Assembly (NCBI GenBank): GCA_900470805.1
Contig: UCCA01000040.1
Coordinates: 4,888 to 45,526 of the forward strand
Length of the DNA: 40,639 nt
Direction: 5' to 3'
Source: Hyphomicrobiales bacterium
Lineage (GTDB): Bacteria > Pseudomonadota > Alphaproteobacteria > Rhizobiales > Rhizobiaceae
Of the stretch, positions 33,851 to 40,639 are shown in pieces. Within the stretch, counting starts at the first letter, position 1. Every line of letters begins with the position of its first letter. Both the position numbers and the translations under genes were made by a program. A model generated the notes under the pieces. It did no database searches, was not told the DNA's origin, and saw only the letters and a list, made by a program, of their open reading frames with translations.

Positions 33851-35428
33851 ATGACATTGACGCAATCGACACGCCGGCGCTTTCTCTCCTCGATGGGGGC
33901 GGTTGGCGGGTTTGCGCTGGCGGGGCTGGCGATGCCCTATTATGCGCGGGGTTCCTCCAGCCGACCGCTGTTCACCTCGGGCGTCCAGTCCGGCGATGTC
34001 GATGCGACCTCGGGGGTGATCTGGACGCGGGTCGATCGGCCGTCGCGGCTGCAGGTGGAATATGCCACCACCGACAAGTTCTCCAACGCCATCCGGCTGC
34101 CGTCGATCGACGTCACCCACGAGACCGACCTGACCGCAAAGCTGTTGTTGCGCAATCTGCCTGAGGATCAGGAGATCTTCTACCGGTTCCGGGCGGCCGA
34201 CCTGCAGGATGTGAACAGTCTCTCCGAACCGATCCTCGGGCAGTTCCGCACGGCGCCGGTCAAAACGCGCGACATCCGCTTCGTCTGGTCTGGCGATACG
34301 GTCGGGCAGGGGTGGGGGATCGACGACGAGGGGATGCGGACCTATGCGACGATCGCCTATCATCGGCCGGATTTCATGATCCATTCCGGCGACACCATCT
34401 ATGCCGACAATCCGGTGCCCGACGAGATCACGTTGCGCAACGGCGGCGTCTGGAAGAACCGGGTGGTCACCGATGCCAAGCGCGAGATCGCCCAGACGCT
34501 GGAGCAGTTTCGCGGCCAGTGGACCTACAACATGCTGGACGACCACGTGAAGGCGCTGAACGCGGTCTGCCCGGTGTTCTACCAGTGGGACGACCACGAG
34601 GTGCTGAACAACTGGTCGCCCTCCACCGATCTTCGCGACGACGACCGCTACAAGGAGAAATCGATCGCGACGCTGTCGGCGCGGGCGGCCCAGGCGTTCC
34701 ACGAGATGACGCCAACGCGCCATGTCGCCGAGGAGCCGGGGCGGGTCTATCGCAAGGTTTCCTACGGGCCGCTGCTCGACGTGTTCTTCGTCGACCTGCG
34801 CTCCTATCGCGGGCCGAACAGCCATGGGCTTGATGCCGATCTTTCGCCGGATTCGCGTTTGCTCGGGGAAAAGCAGGTGGCGTGGCTGAAGCGCGCGCTG
34901 GTGCGCTCGACGGCGACGTGGAAGGTGATCGCCTGCGACTTGCCGATCGGGCTTGTCATCTGGGACGATTACGGCAAGCGGCAGGGATCGGAATCCTTTT
35001 CCAACGGCGACAACGGTTCGCCGCGCGGTCGCGAGCTCGAGTTTGCCGATCTGCTGCGCTTCATCCGCGATGCCGGGATCTCGAACATGATCTGGCTGAC
35101 GGCCGATGTGCATTACGCGGCGGCGCATCACTACAGCCCCGAAAAAGCGAGCTTTAAAGAGTTTCTGCCGTTCTGGGAGTTCGTCGCCGGGCCGCTGCAT
35201 TCCGGCACCTACGGGCCGCAGCAGCTCGACATGACCTTCGGCCCCGAGGTGAAGTTCATGAAGGCGGCACCCGGCGGCGCCGAACAGAACCTGCCGCCAT
35301 CGGACGGCATGCAGTTCTTCGGGCTTGTCGACATAGACGGCAAGACGGCGCAGATGACGGTGCGGCTGATGGATCGCAATGACCAGGAGCTCTGGCGGGT
35401 GGTTCTCGACCCCGATATATCGAGCTGA
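33851..35428 (+). CDS. PhoD-type alkaline phosphatase/phosphodiesterase
   Basis: The 525-residue enzyme has a twin-arginine signal (RRRFLSS at residues 8-14, then a hydrophobic stretch), so it is exported folded. The N-terminal PhoD_N domain (from about residue 37) precedes a metallophosphatase domain with WSGDTVGQGWG, HSGDTIYADNP, WDDHEVLNNW and WLTADVHYAAAHHY, which supply metal ligands. PhoD enzymes release phosphate from phosphodiesters and monoesters with Ca and Fe. No Pho box was identified upstream. The gene stands alone after a RIME-like element. Confidence 0.92.
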   Translation: MTLTQSTRRRFLSSMGAVGGFALAGLAMPYYARGSSSRPLFTSGVQSGDVDATSGVIWTRVDRPSRLQVEYATTDKFSNAIRLPSIDVTHETDLTAKLLLRNLPEDQEIFYRFRAADLQDVNSLSEPILGQFRTAPVKTRDIRFVWSGDTVGQGWGIDDEGMRTYATIAYHRPDFMIHSGDTIYADNPVPDEITLRNGGVWKNRVVTDAKREIAQTLEQFRGQWTYNMLDDHVKALNAVCPVFYQWDDHEVLNNWSPSTDLRDDDRYKEKSIATLSARAAQAFHEMTPTRHVAEEPGRVYRKVSYGPLLDVFFVDLRSYRGPNSHGLDADLSPDSRLLGEKQVAWLKRALVRSTATWKVIACDLPIGLVIWDDYGKRQGSESFSNGDNGSPRGRELEFADLLRFIRDAGISNMIWLTADVHYAAAHHYSPEKASFKEFLPFWEFVAGPLHSGTYGPQQLDMTFGPEVKFMKAAPGGAEQNLPPSDGMQFFGLVDIDGKTAQMTVRLMDRNDQELWRVVLDPDISS

Positions 35429-35563
35429 CGCGATGCATTCCTCGGCCGTATCCCTATCATTGCGGGCTCCCCCCTTTCACAACGGCGAAAAACACTGTAT
35501 GAGCCGCCCAAATGCAATTGGCGCCCTCCCAGCTTGGCGCCCCAGCCTCAGAGATCTAGACAT

Positions 35564-37381
35564 ATGGCACTTCGCAACATCGCGATCATCGCGCACGTTG
35601 ACCATGGCAAAACGACCCTGGTTGACGAGCTCCTGAAACAGTCGGGCTCGTTCCGCGACAACCAGCGCGTTGCAGAACGCGTCATGGACTCGAACGACCT
35701 GGAAAAGGAACGCGGTATCACGATCCTTGCCAAGGCGACCTCGGTCGAGTGGAAGGGTGTCCGCATCAACATCGTCGACACCCCCGGCCACGCCGACTTC
35801 GGTGGCGAAGTCGAGCGTATCCTGTCGATGGTGGATGGCGCGATCGTTCTGGTCGACTCCTCCGAAGGCCCGATGCCGCAGACGAAGTTCGTCGTCTCCA
35901 AGGCGCTGAAGGTCGGCCTGAAGCCGATCGTCGCGATCAACAAGATCGACCGTCCCGATGGCCGCCACGAGGAAGTCATCAACGAAGTGTTCGACCTCTT
36001 CGCGAGCCTCGACGCCACCGACGAACAGCTCGACTTCCCGATCCTCTACGGTTCGGGTCGCGATGGCTGGATGAACGTTGCGCCTGAAGGCCCGAAGGAT
36101 CAGGGTCTCGCACCGCTGCTCGACCTCGTGCTCAGCCACGTTCCGGAGCCGACGGTTGCCGAAGGCCCGTTCACGATGATCGGCACGATCCTGGAAGCCA
36201 ACCCCTTCCTCGGCCGCATCATCACCGGCCGCATCAATTCCGGCTCGATCAAGCCTAACCAGGCCGTCAAGGTTCTCGGCCAGGATGGCAAGCTGATCGA
36301 AACCGGCCGTATCTCCAAGATTCTCGCTTTCCGCGGCATCGAGCGCACCTCGATCGAGGAAGCGCATGCAGGCGACATCGTCGCGATCGCCGGCCTTTCC
36401 AAGGGCACGGTTGCCGACACCTTCTGTGATCCCGCGATCACCGAAGCACTGACCGCGCAGCCGATCGATCCGCCGACCGTCACCATGTCCTTCATCGTCA
36501 ACGACAGCCCGCTGGCCGGCACCGAAGGCGACAAGGTCACCTCGCGCGTCATCCGCGACCGCCTGTTCAAGGAAGCCGAAGGCAACGTCGCGCTGAAGAT
36601 CGAAGAAGCCGAAGGCAAGGATTCGTTCTACGTCTCCGGCCGCGGCGAATTGCAGCTCGCCGTTCTGATCGAAACCATGCGCCGCGAAGGCTTCGAGCTC
36701 GCCGTGTCGCGTCCGCGCGTCGTCATGCACCGCGACGAGAGCGATCAGCTGATGGAGCCGATCGAGGAAGTCGTCATCGACGTCGATGAAGAGCATTCCG
36801 GCGTCGTCGTGCAGAAGATGTCCGAGCGCAAGGCCGAAATGACCGAGCTGCGTCCTTCGGGCGGCAATCGCGTTCGCCTGGTGTTCAATGCGCCGACCCG
36901 CGGCCTGATCGGCTACCAGTCGGAACTGCTGACCGACACCCGCGGCACCGCCGTGATGAACCGTCTGTTCAAGGACTACCAGCCCTTCAAGGGCGAAATC
37001 GGCGGCCGTACCAACGGCGTTCTCCTGGCCAATGCGCCGGGTGAAGCTGTCGCCTACGCCATGTTCAACCTTGAAGATCGCGGCCCGATGATGATCGAGC
37101 CCGGCGAAAAGGTCTACATGGGCATGATCATCGGCATCCACTCCCGCGACAACGACCTCGAGGTGAACGTTCTCAAGGGCAAGCAGCTGACCAACATCCG
37201 CGCCGCCGGCAAGGACGAAGCCGTCAAGCTGACGCCGCCGATCCGCATGACGCTCGACCGCGCGCTCTCCTGGATCCAGGACGACGAGCTGATGGAAGTG
37301 ACGCCGAAGTCGATCCGCCTGCGCAAGATGTATCTCGACGCCAACGATCGCAAGCGCTTCAGCAAGGCCAAGTCGGCCTAA
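35564..37381 (+). CDS. typA: Translational GTPase TypA/BipA
   Basis: This ribosome-binding GTPase aids 50S subunit assembly and growth under cold and other stress. The 605-residue protein has the G1 loop AHVDHGKTT at residues 10-18, the switch ERGITI, DTPGHADFGGE and NKIDRPDGRHEEV. The family-specific C-terminus carries RGLIGYQSELLTDTRGTAVM. The ATG at 35564 gives MALRNIAIIAHVDHGKTT as in orthologues; an upstream start would add a non-conserved tail. A strong terminator follows. Confidence 0.97.
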   Translation: MALRNIAIIAHVDHGKTTLVDELLKQSGSFRDNQRVAERVMDSNDLEKERGITILAKATSVEWKGVRINIVDTPGHADFGGEVERILSMVDGAIVLVDSSEGPMPQTKFVVSKALKVGLKPIVAINKIDRPDGRHEEVINEVFDLFASLDATDEQLDFPILYGSGRDGWMNVAPEGPKDQGLAPLLDLVLSHVPEPTVAEGPFTMIGTILEANPFLGRIITGRINSGSIKPNQAVKVLGQDGKLIETGRISKILAFRGIERTSIEEAHAGDIVAIAGLSKGTVADTFCDPAITEALTAQPIDPPTVTMSFIVNDSPLAGTEGDKVTSRVIRDRLFKEAEGNVALKIEEAEGKDSFYVSGRGELQLAVLIETMRREGFELAVSRPRVVMHRDESDQLMEPIEEVVIDVDEEHSGVVVQKMSERKAEMTELRPSGGNRVRLVFNAPTRGLIGYQSELLTDTRGTAVMNRLFKDYQPFKGEIGGRTNGVLLANAPGEAVAYAMFNLEDRGPMMIEPGEKVYMGMIIGIHSRDNDLEVNVLKGKQLTNIRAAGKDEAVKLTPPIRMTLDRALSWIQDDELMEVTPKSIRLRKMYLDANDRKRFSKAKSA

Positions 37382-37407
37382 TCAAGACGTCGCTTACCTA
37401 AAGTTGA

Positions 37408-37436
37408 AACCCCGGCCTTCGCGCCGGGGTTTTTTA
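37408..37436 (+). terminator. Rho-independent terminator of typA
   Basis: A 9-bp stem AACCCCGGC / GCCGGGGTT with loop CTTCGC runs into a T-run. It starts 27 bases after the typA stop. Confidence 0.93.
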
Positions 37437-37521
37437 TTTGTGTGCCGCGTCGAATCCCGCTTGTCGCAATAGTTAAAAAAGCGTTAAATTTCAGCCGTCG
37501 TCCACATGTTAAGCCTGTGGG

Positions 37522-37558
37522 CAATTGGTTCATATGCGTTTGTCCATATGGTTAATTG
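37522..37558. promoter_or_regulatory. Imperfect inverted repeat upstream of the GNAT gene
   Basis: CAATTGGTTCATATG (37522-37536) and CATATGGTTAATTG (37545-37558) are near reverse complements with a one-base offset. The block is A/T-rich and ends 26 bases before the acetyltransferase start, where an operator could lie. No regulator can be named. Confidence 0.3.
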
Positions 37559-37584
37559 TCCGCGACCGGGCCAGAGTAAGCGTT

Positions 37585-38091
37585 ATGAAAACGTTGTCGA
37601 TCGATGTTCGGCGGGCCGAGCCGCATGATTCCCGAGCCATCTCGGAGGTGCATCGGCTTGCGTGGAAACATACCTATGCCGGCATCATCCCGCATCGAGC
37701 GCTGAACCAGATGGTCGAGCGCCGCGGCGAAAGCTGGTGGCGCAAGGCAACGCGCGGCCCGGCGACGCTGCTGGTCCTCGACGTCGCCGGAACGGTTGCC
37801 GGCTACGCCACGCTCGGTCTCAACCGGGCGCGGGCGCTGCCGCAGGAAGGCGAGATCTACGAGATCTATCTCCGTCCCGAGTATCAGGGCATCGGCCTCG
37901 GCCACATGCTGTTTACCGAGGCGCAGCGGCTGCTGAAGTCGCTCGGCTGCAAGGGCATGGTGGTCTGGTGCCTGGAGGAGAACGAGCACGGCGCCGATTT
38001 CTATCGCGGCCATGGCGGTATCGACTATTGCGAGGGCACCGAGACCTTCGACGAGAAGCCGCTGAAGAAGATCGGCTTCATCTGGAACTGA
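37585..38091 (+). CDS. GNAT family N-acetyltransferase
   Basis: A 168-residue acetyltransferase. The acetyl-CoA binding segment is IYLRPEYQGIGLGHMLFTEA, and the N-terminus has the usual VRRAEPHDSRAISEVH with WKHTYAGIIP, seen in RimI-like and aminoglycoside-acetyltransferase-like branches. Substrate unknown. The ATG at 37585 follows GAGTAAG; a longer frame begins at 37525 but would cover the inverted repeat. It lies between typA and ppa with no obvious functional link. Confidence 0.88.
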   Translation: MKTLSIDVRRAEPHDSRAISEVHRLAWKHTYAGIIPHRALNQMVERRGESWWRKATRGPATLLVLDVAGTVAGYATLGLNRARALPQEGEIYEIYLRPEYQGIGLGHMLFTEAQRLLKSLGCKGMVVWCLEENEHGADFYRGHGGIDYCEGTETFDEKPLKKIGFIWN

Positions 38092-38247
38092 TGTTCCTTA
38101 AACTCGAAGTTCGGCCTCTGCCCAGTTTTCCGGCATTTTGAAGGCCAGATCATAAAACTATCATGTGCCTGCGCCGTCGTGCTGTGTTGCTTCGCGGCGA
38201 AAATCCGATTATCTGGCTTCCAACAATCACGTCGCGGGAGTTATCGC

Positions 38248-38784
38248 ATGCGCATCGACGCCATTTCCATTGGCAAGAACCCACCTGAGGACGTCAACGT
38301 CATCGTTGAAGTGCCGGTTGGTGGTCATCCGATCAAGTACGAGATGGACAAGGAAGCCGGCACGCTGGTCGTCGACCGTTTCCTCTACACGCCGATGACC
38401 TATCCGGGTAACTATGGCTTCGTGCCGCACACGCTGTCGGAAGACGGCGACCCGATCGACGTGCTGATTGCCAGCACCCGCCCGCTGGTTCCGGGCTGCG
38501 TCATCAACGTGCGCCCGATCGGCGTTCTGAAGATGGAAGACAATTCCGGCAAGGACGAGAAGATCATCGCCGTACCGTCGCCGAAGCTGACGATGCGCTA
38601 CGACAAGGTCAAGGACTACACCGACCTGCCGGAAATTACCGTCAAGCAGATCGAGCACTTCTTCGAGCACTACAAGGATCTGGAGCCCGGCAAGTGGGTG
38701 AAGATCTACGGCTGGGGCGATGCCAAGGAAGCCGGCGCGCTGATCCTCGAGGCGATCGAACGCGCCAAGGAGAAAAAGGCCTGA
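38248..38784 (+). CDS. ppa: Inorganic pyrophosphatase (family I)
   Basis: It hydrolyses pyrophosphate to phosphate and so drives biosynthetic reactions forward. The 178-residue length and motifs fit the soluble family I enzyme: the metal-binding aspartates Asp66, Asp68 and Asp71 (EDGDPIDVL) and the segment YTPMTYPGNYGFVPHT. GGGAG precedes the ATG at 38248. The stop directly abuts the stop of the convergent DUF167 gene, with no room for a terminator between them. Confidence 0.97.
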   Translation: MRIDAISIGKNPPEDVNVIVEVPVGGHPIKYEMDKEAGTLVVDRFLYTPMTYPGNYGFVPHTLSEDGDPIDVLIASTRPLVPGCVINVRPIGVLKMEDNSGKDEKIIAVPSPKLTMRYDKVKDYTDLPEITVKQIEHFFEHYKDLEPGKWVKIYGWGDAKEAGALILEAIERAKEKKA

Positions 38785-39099
38785 TTAGAGGCCGAGCAAC
38801 ACATCCAGCTTGACCATCACATCCTCCGGCTCGGCATCGATCCGGAGGATTTTTTTGCGCGACGTGTCGCCGGAGACGAGGCTGACGGAGGATTTGGGGA
38901 GGTCGAGCGCCTTGGCGATGAGGGCAACGAGCGCCTTGTTGGCCTTGCCCTTATCGGGGACGACGGAAACGCGGGCCTTCAGGTGAGCCTTGCCGTCGGC
39001 ATCGTGCTCGATGCCGTCAAGCTGGTCGCGCCCGCCGTTCGGCGTCAGCCGCACCGCGAGCGTCAGGTGATCCGCGAAGGCCTTGTAGGGCCGGGTCAC
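38785..39099 (-). CDS. DUF167 family protein
   Basis: The 104-residue protein belongs to the YggU/DUF167 family, a small alpha/beta fold of unknown function. Typical segments are LAVRLTPNGGRDQLDGI, HLKARVSVVPDKGKANKALV and VSLVSGDTSRKKILRI. I start at the GTG at 39099, which overlaps the yggT-like stop in GTGA and suggests translational coupling; a GTG at 39126 is an alternative. The YggT-YggU pairing is widespread in bacteria, so an operon is likely. Confidence 0.87.
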   Translation of the reverse strand: MTRPYKAFADHLTLAVRLTPNGGRDQLDGIEHDADGKAHLKARVSVVPDKGKANKALVALIAKALDLPKSSVSLVSGDTSRKKILRIDAEPEDVMVKLDVLLGL

Positions 39100-39386
39100 A
39101 CCACCATGGGGACGATGGTGTTCCACATGAAGGAGCGGATGAAGAAGATGATCAGGAGCAGCACGATCGGCGAAATGTCGATGCCGCCGAGATTTGGCAG
39201 CACGCGGCGGATCGGGCGCAGCACCGGTTCGGTGACGTTGTAGAGGAACATGCCGACCGAATTGACGAACTGGTTGCTTGAGTTGATGACGTTGAACGCA
39301 TAGAGCCAGGAGAAAATGGCGCTGGCGATCAAGATCCAGGTGTAAAGATTCAAAGCCAAATCAATGGTTTGAAAAAGCGCAATCAT
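39096..39386 (-). CDS. YggT family membrane protein
   Basis: The 96-residue inner-membrane protein has two hydrophobic helices, residues about 8-32 (including LNLYTWILIASAIFSWL) and about 72-92. Between them is the family motif LYNVTEPVLRPIRRVLPNLG followed by GIDISPIVLLL. YggT relatives (Ycf19, YlmG) have been linked to osmotic tolerance and to cell or plastid division, but the role here is not known. The ATG at 39386 follows GGAG on the minus strand; longer frames are less likely. It forms an operon with the DUF167 gene. Confidence 0.91.
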   Translation of the reverse strand: MIALFQTIDLALNLYTWILIASAIFSWLYAFNVINSSNQFVNSVGMFLYNVTEPVLRPIRRVLPNLGGIDISPIVLLLIIFFIRSFMWNTIVPMVV

Positions 39387-39525
39387 CGTCGTCTCCAGTT
39401 CGTTGTTGACAGACATGTAGACATTGGCGACTAAACCGGCAAGAGCCCTGTGAAAACACGCGGGCAATCATGTGTAACAGACGGGTTTGGGCAGCGTTGC
39501 TTCTCCTGTTTGTCGGAAAGATCTC

Positions 39526-40639
39526 ATGTCCATCTCAGCCCACGGCGACCGTTTCGCGGCCTTCCGGCATTCCTCCTACGTCAGATTCTTCTTCGCGCGC
39601 TTCCTGCTGTCGTTCTCGCAGCAGATCGTCAGCGTCGCGGTGGGATGGCAGATGTACGACCAGACAGGGAGTGCAATCTATCTCGGGCTGATCGGGCTGG
39701 TGCAGTTCCTGCCGTCGCTGCTCCTGATCCTCGTCACCGGCTCGGTCGCCGACCGCTATAACAGGCGGGCGATCGCGTCCGCCTGTTCGCTGGTCGCGGC
39801 GCTTTGCACGCTGGCGCTGCTCGGCATGACCTTAACCGGCACCTTCTCGCCGATCCCTGTGTTCGGCGTCCTTCTGGTGTTCGGCATCGAGCGGGCGTTC
39901 ATGTCGCCGGCGGTGCAGTCTCTGGCGCCGAACCTGGTGCCGGCGCAGGACCTGTCGAACGCGATCGCCTGGAACTCGTCGTCCTGGCAGCTGGCGGCGA
40001 TCACCGGCCCCGTCCTCGGCGGCCTGCTCTACGGCATCAACGCCCACACCGCCTACACGGTTGCCGTCGTCTTCGCCATCCTCGGCGCCATCCTGCTGTT
40101 CCTGATCCCGAAGCCGGAGCAGAAAACGACAGGCGAGGCGAAGAGCTGGGAGATGATCCTCGGCGGCTTCAAGTTTATCCGCACCGAAAAGGTGGTGCTG
40201 GGCGCGATCTCGCTCGATCTCTTTGCGGTGCTGCTCGGCGGCGCCGTGGCACTGATGCCGATCTTCGCGCGCGATATCCTGACGCTCGGCCCATGGGGTC
40301 TCGGCCTGCTGCGTTCGGCGCCGGGCGTCGGCGCCATCGTCATGGCTATCCTGCTCGCCACCTATCCGCTGAAGCACCGGGCCGGCATCTACATGTTCGT
40401 CGGCGTGGCGCTGTTCGGGCTGGGCACCATCGTCTTCGGCCTGTCAACCAATGTCGAATTGTCGATCGCGGCGCTGGCGCTGATGGGGGCGGCCGACATG
40501 GTTTCGGTCTATGTGCGCGAGAGCCTCATCGCGCTGTGGACCCCCGACCAGCTGCGCGGCCGCGTCAACGCCGTCAACATGGTGTTCGTCGGGGCGTCGA
40601 ACGAACTCGGCGAGTTCCGCGCCGGCACGATGGCGCATG
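39526..40639 (+). CDS. MFS exporter, EntS-like, cut by window edge
   Basis: The reading frame is open from the ATG at 39526 to the end of the window, 371 codons, so the C-terminus is missing. It has GGAAAG upstream of the start. Features of the MFS_3/EntS group are FARFLLSFSQQIVSVAVGWQ in helix 1, GSVADRYNRR in the loop after helix 2, and RESLIALWTPDQLRGRVNAV in a later loop. Relatives export siderophores such as enterobactin or other small molecules; there are no siderophore genes nearby. The last visible helix region is followed by GASNELGEFRAG. It is divergent from the yggT-like gene. Confidence 0.9.
   Translation, partial: MSISAHGDRFAAFRHSSYVRFFFARFLLSFSQQIVSVAVGWQMYDQTGSAIYLGLIGLVQFLPSLLLILVTGSVADRYNRRAIASACSLVAALCTLALLGMTLTGTFSPIPVFGVLLVFGIERAFMSPAVQSLAPNLVPAQDLSNAIAWNSSSWQLAAITGPVLGGLLYGINAHTAYTVAVVFAILGAILLFLIPKPEQKTTGEAKSWEMILGGFKFIRTEKVVLGAISLDLFAVLLGGAVALMPIFARDILTLGPWGLGLLRSAPGVGAIVMAILLATYPLKHRAGIYMFVGVALFGLGTIVFGLSTNVELSIAALALMGAADMVSVYVRESLIALWTPDQLRGRVNAVNMVFVGASNELGEFRAGTMAH

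Noticed and set aside
35477..37141. 554-aa open frame opposite typA
   Set aside because: It is a shadow of the well-supported typA gene.

Overview
The window looks like a chromosomal segment of an alphaproteobacterium of the order Rhizobiales, most likely Rhizobiaceae. The evidence is the high GC content, gene families typical of the group (IalB, DUF2794, DUF1223), the divergent pair of aconitase and the cytochrome c biogenesis gene ccmA, and intergenic mosaic palindromes resembling the rhizobial RIME elements. About 38 protein genes are supported. I see no rRNA, tRNA, CRISPR array, insertion sequence or prophage. Most of the window is housekeeping sequence, broken by small accessory patches.

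Layout, left to right. 1-3.8 kb: a long inverted repeat, ccmA (minus) and divergent acnA (plus) with a clear terminator. 4.0-5.6 kb: a periplasmic DUF1223 protein, an unusually structured gene-free stretch with three tandem hairpins, and a DUF2794 protein. 5.5-8.1 kb: a GNAT acetyltransferase, then a patch of atypical composition holding an extra ribulose-phosphate epimerase of gammaproteobacterial type, a small membrane protein and a possible winged-helix remnant. 8.1-13.0 kb: a Bax-inhibitor-1 family membrane protein and a YbbA/YbbP-type ABC export pair divergent from a TesA-like esterase. 13.0-14.9 kb: ThpR, a low-molecular-weight tyrosine phosphatase, pterin carbinolamine dehydratase and a DUF1232 protein.

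14.9-20 kb: a Tet(M)-like ribosomal-protection GTPase with a possible leader peptide, an ECF sigma factor with no adjacent anti-sigma gene, an IalB-family secreted protein and rlmN. 20-23 kb: a TrpXYZ-like ABC importer operon with a RIME-like palindrome between its binding-protein and permease genes. 22.9-26 kb: a LysE exporter, an unrecognised 271-aa protein whose ribosome-binding site lies inside a predicted mRNA hairpin, a short-chain dehydrogenase and a ParD/ParE toxin-antitoxin pair.

26-31 kb: argG, a second type of intergenic palindrome, a Bcr/CflA-type drug exporter, a Phd-like/PIN-like toxin-antitoxin pair behind a palindromic operator, another LysE exporter and an unknown 143-aa protein. 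31.4-40.6 kb: an M3 metallopeptidase, another RIME-like copy, a PhoD-type phosphatase with a Tat signal, typA, a GNAT acetyltransferase, ppa, a DUF167-YggT operon and an MFS exporter cut by the window edge.

The least explained signals are the tandem hairpins at 4803-4908, the hairpin masking the ribosome-binding site at 24456-24500, the candidate leader peptide upstream of the Tet-like GTPase, and the PIN-type toxin-antitoxin locus. None of these could be checked by search or folding here.
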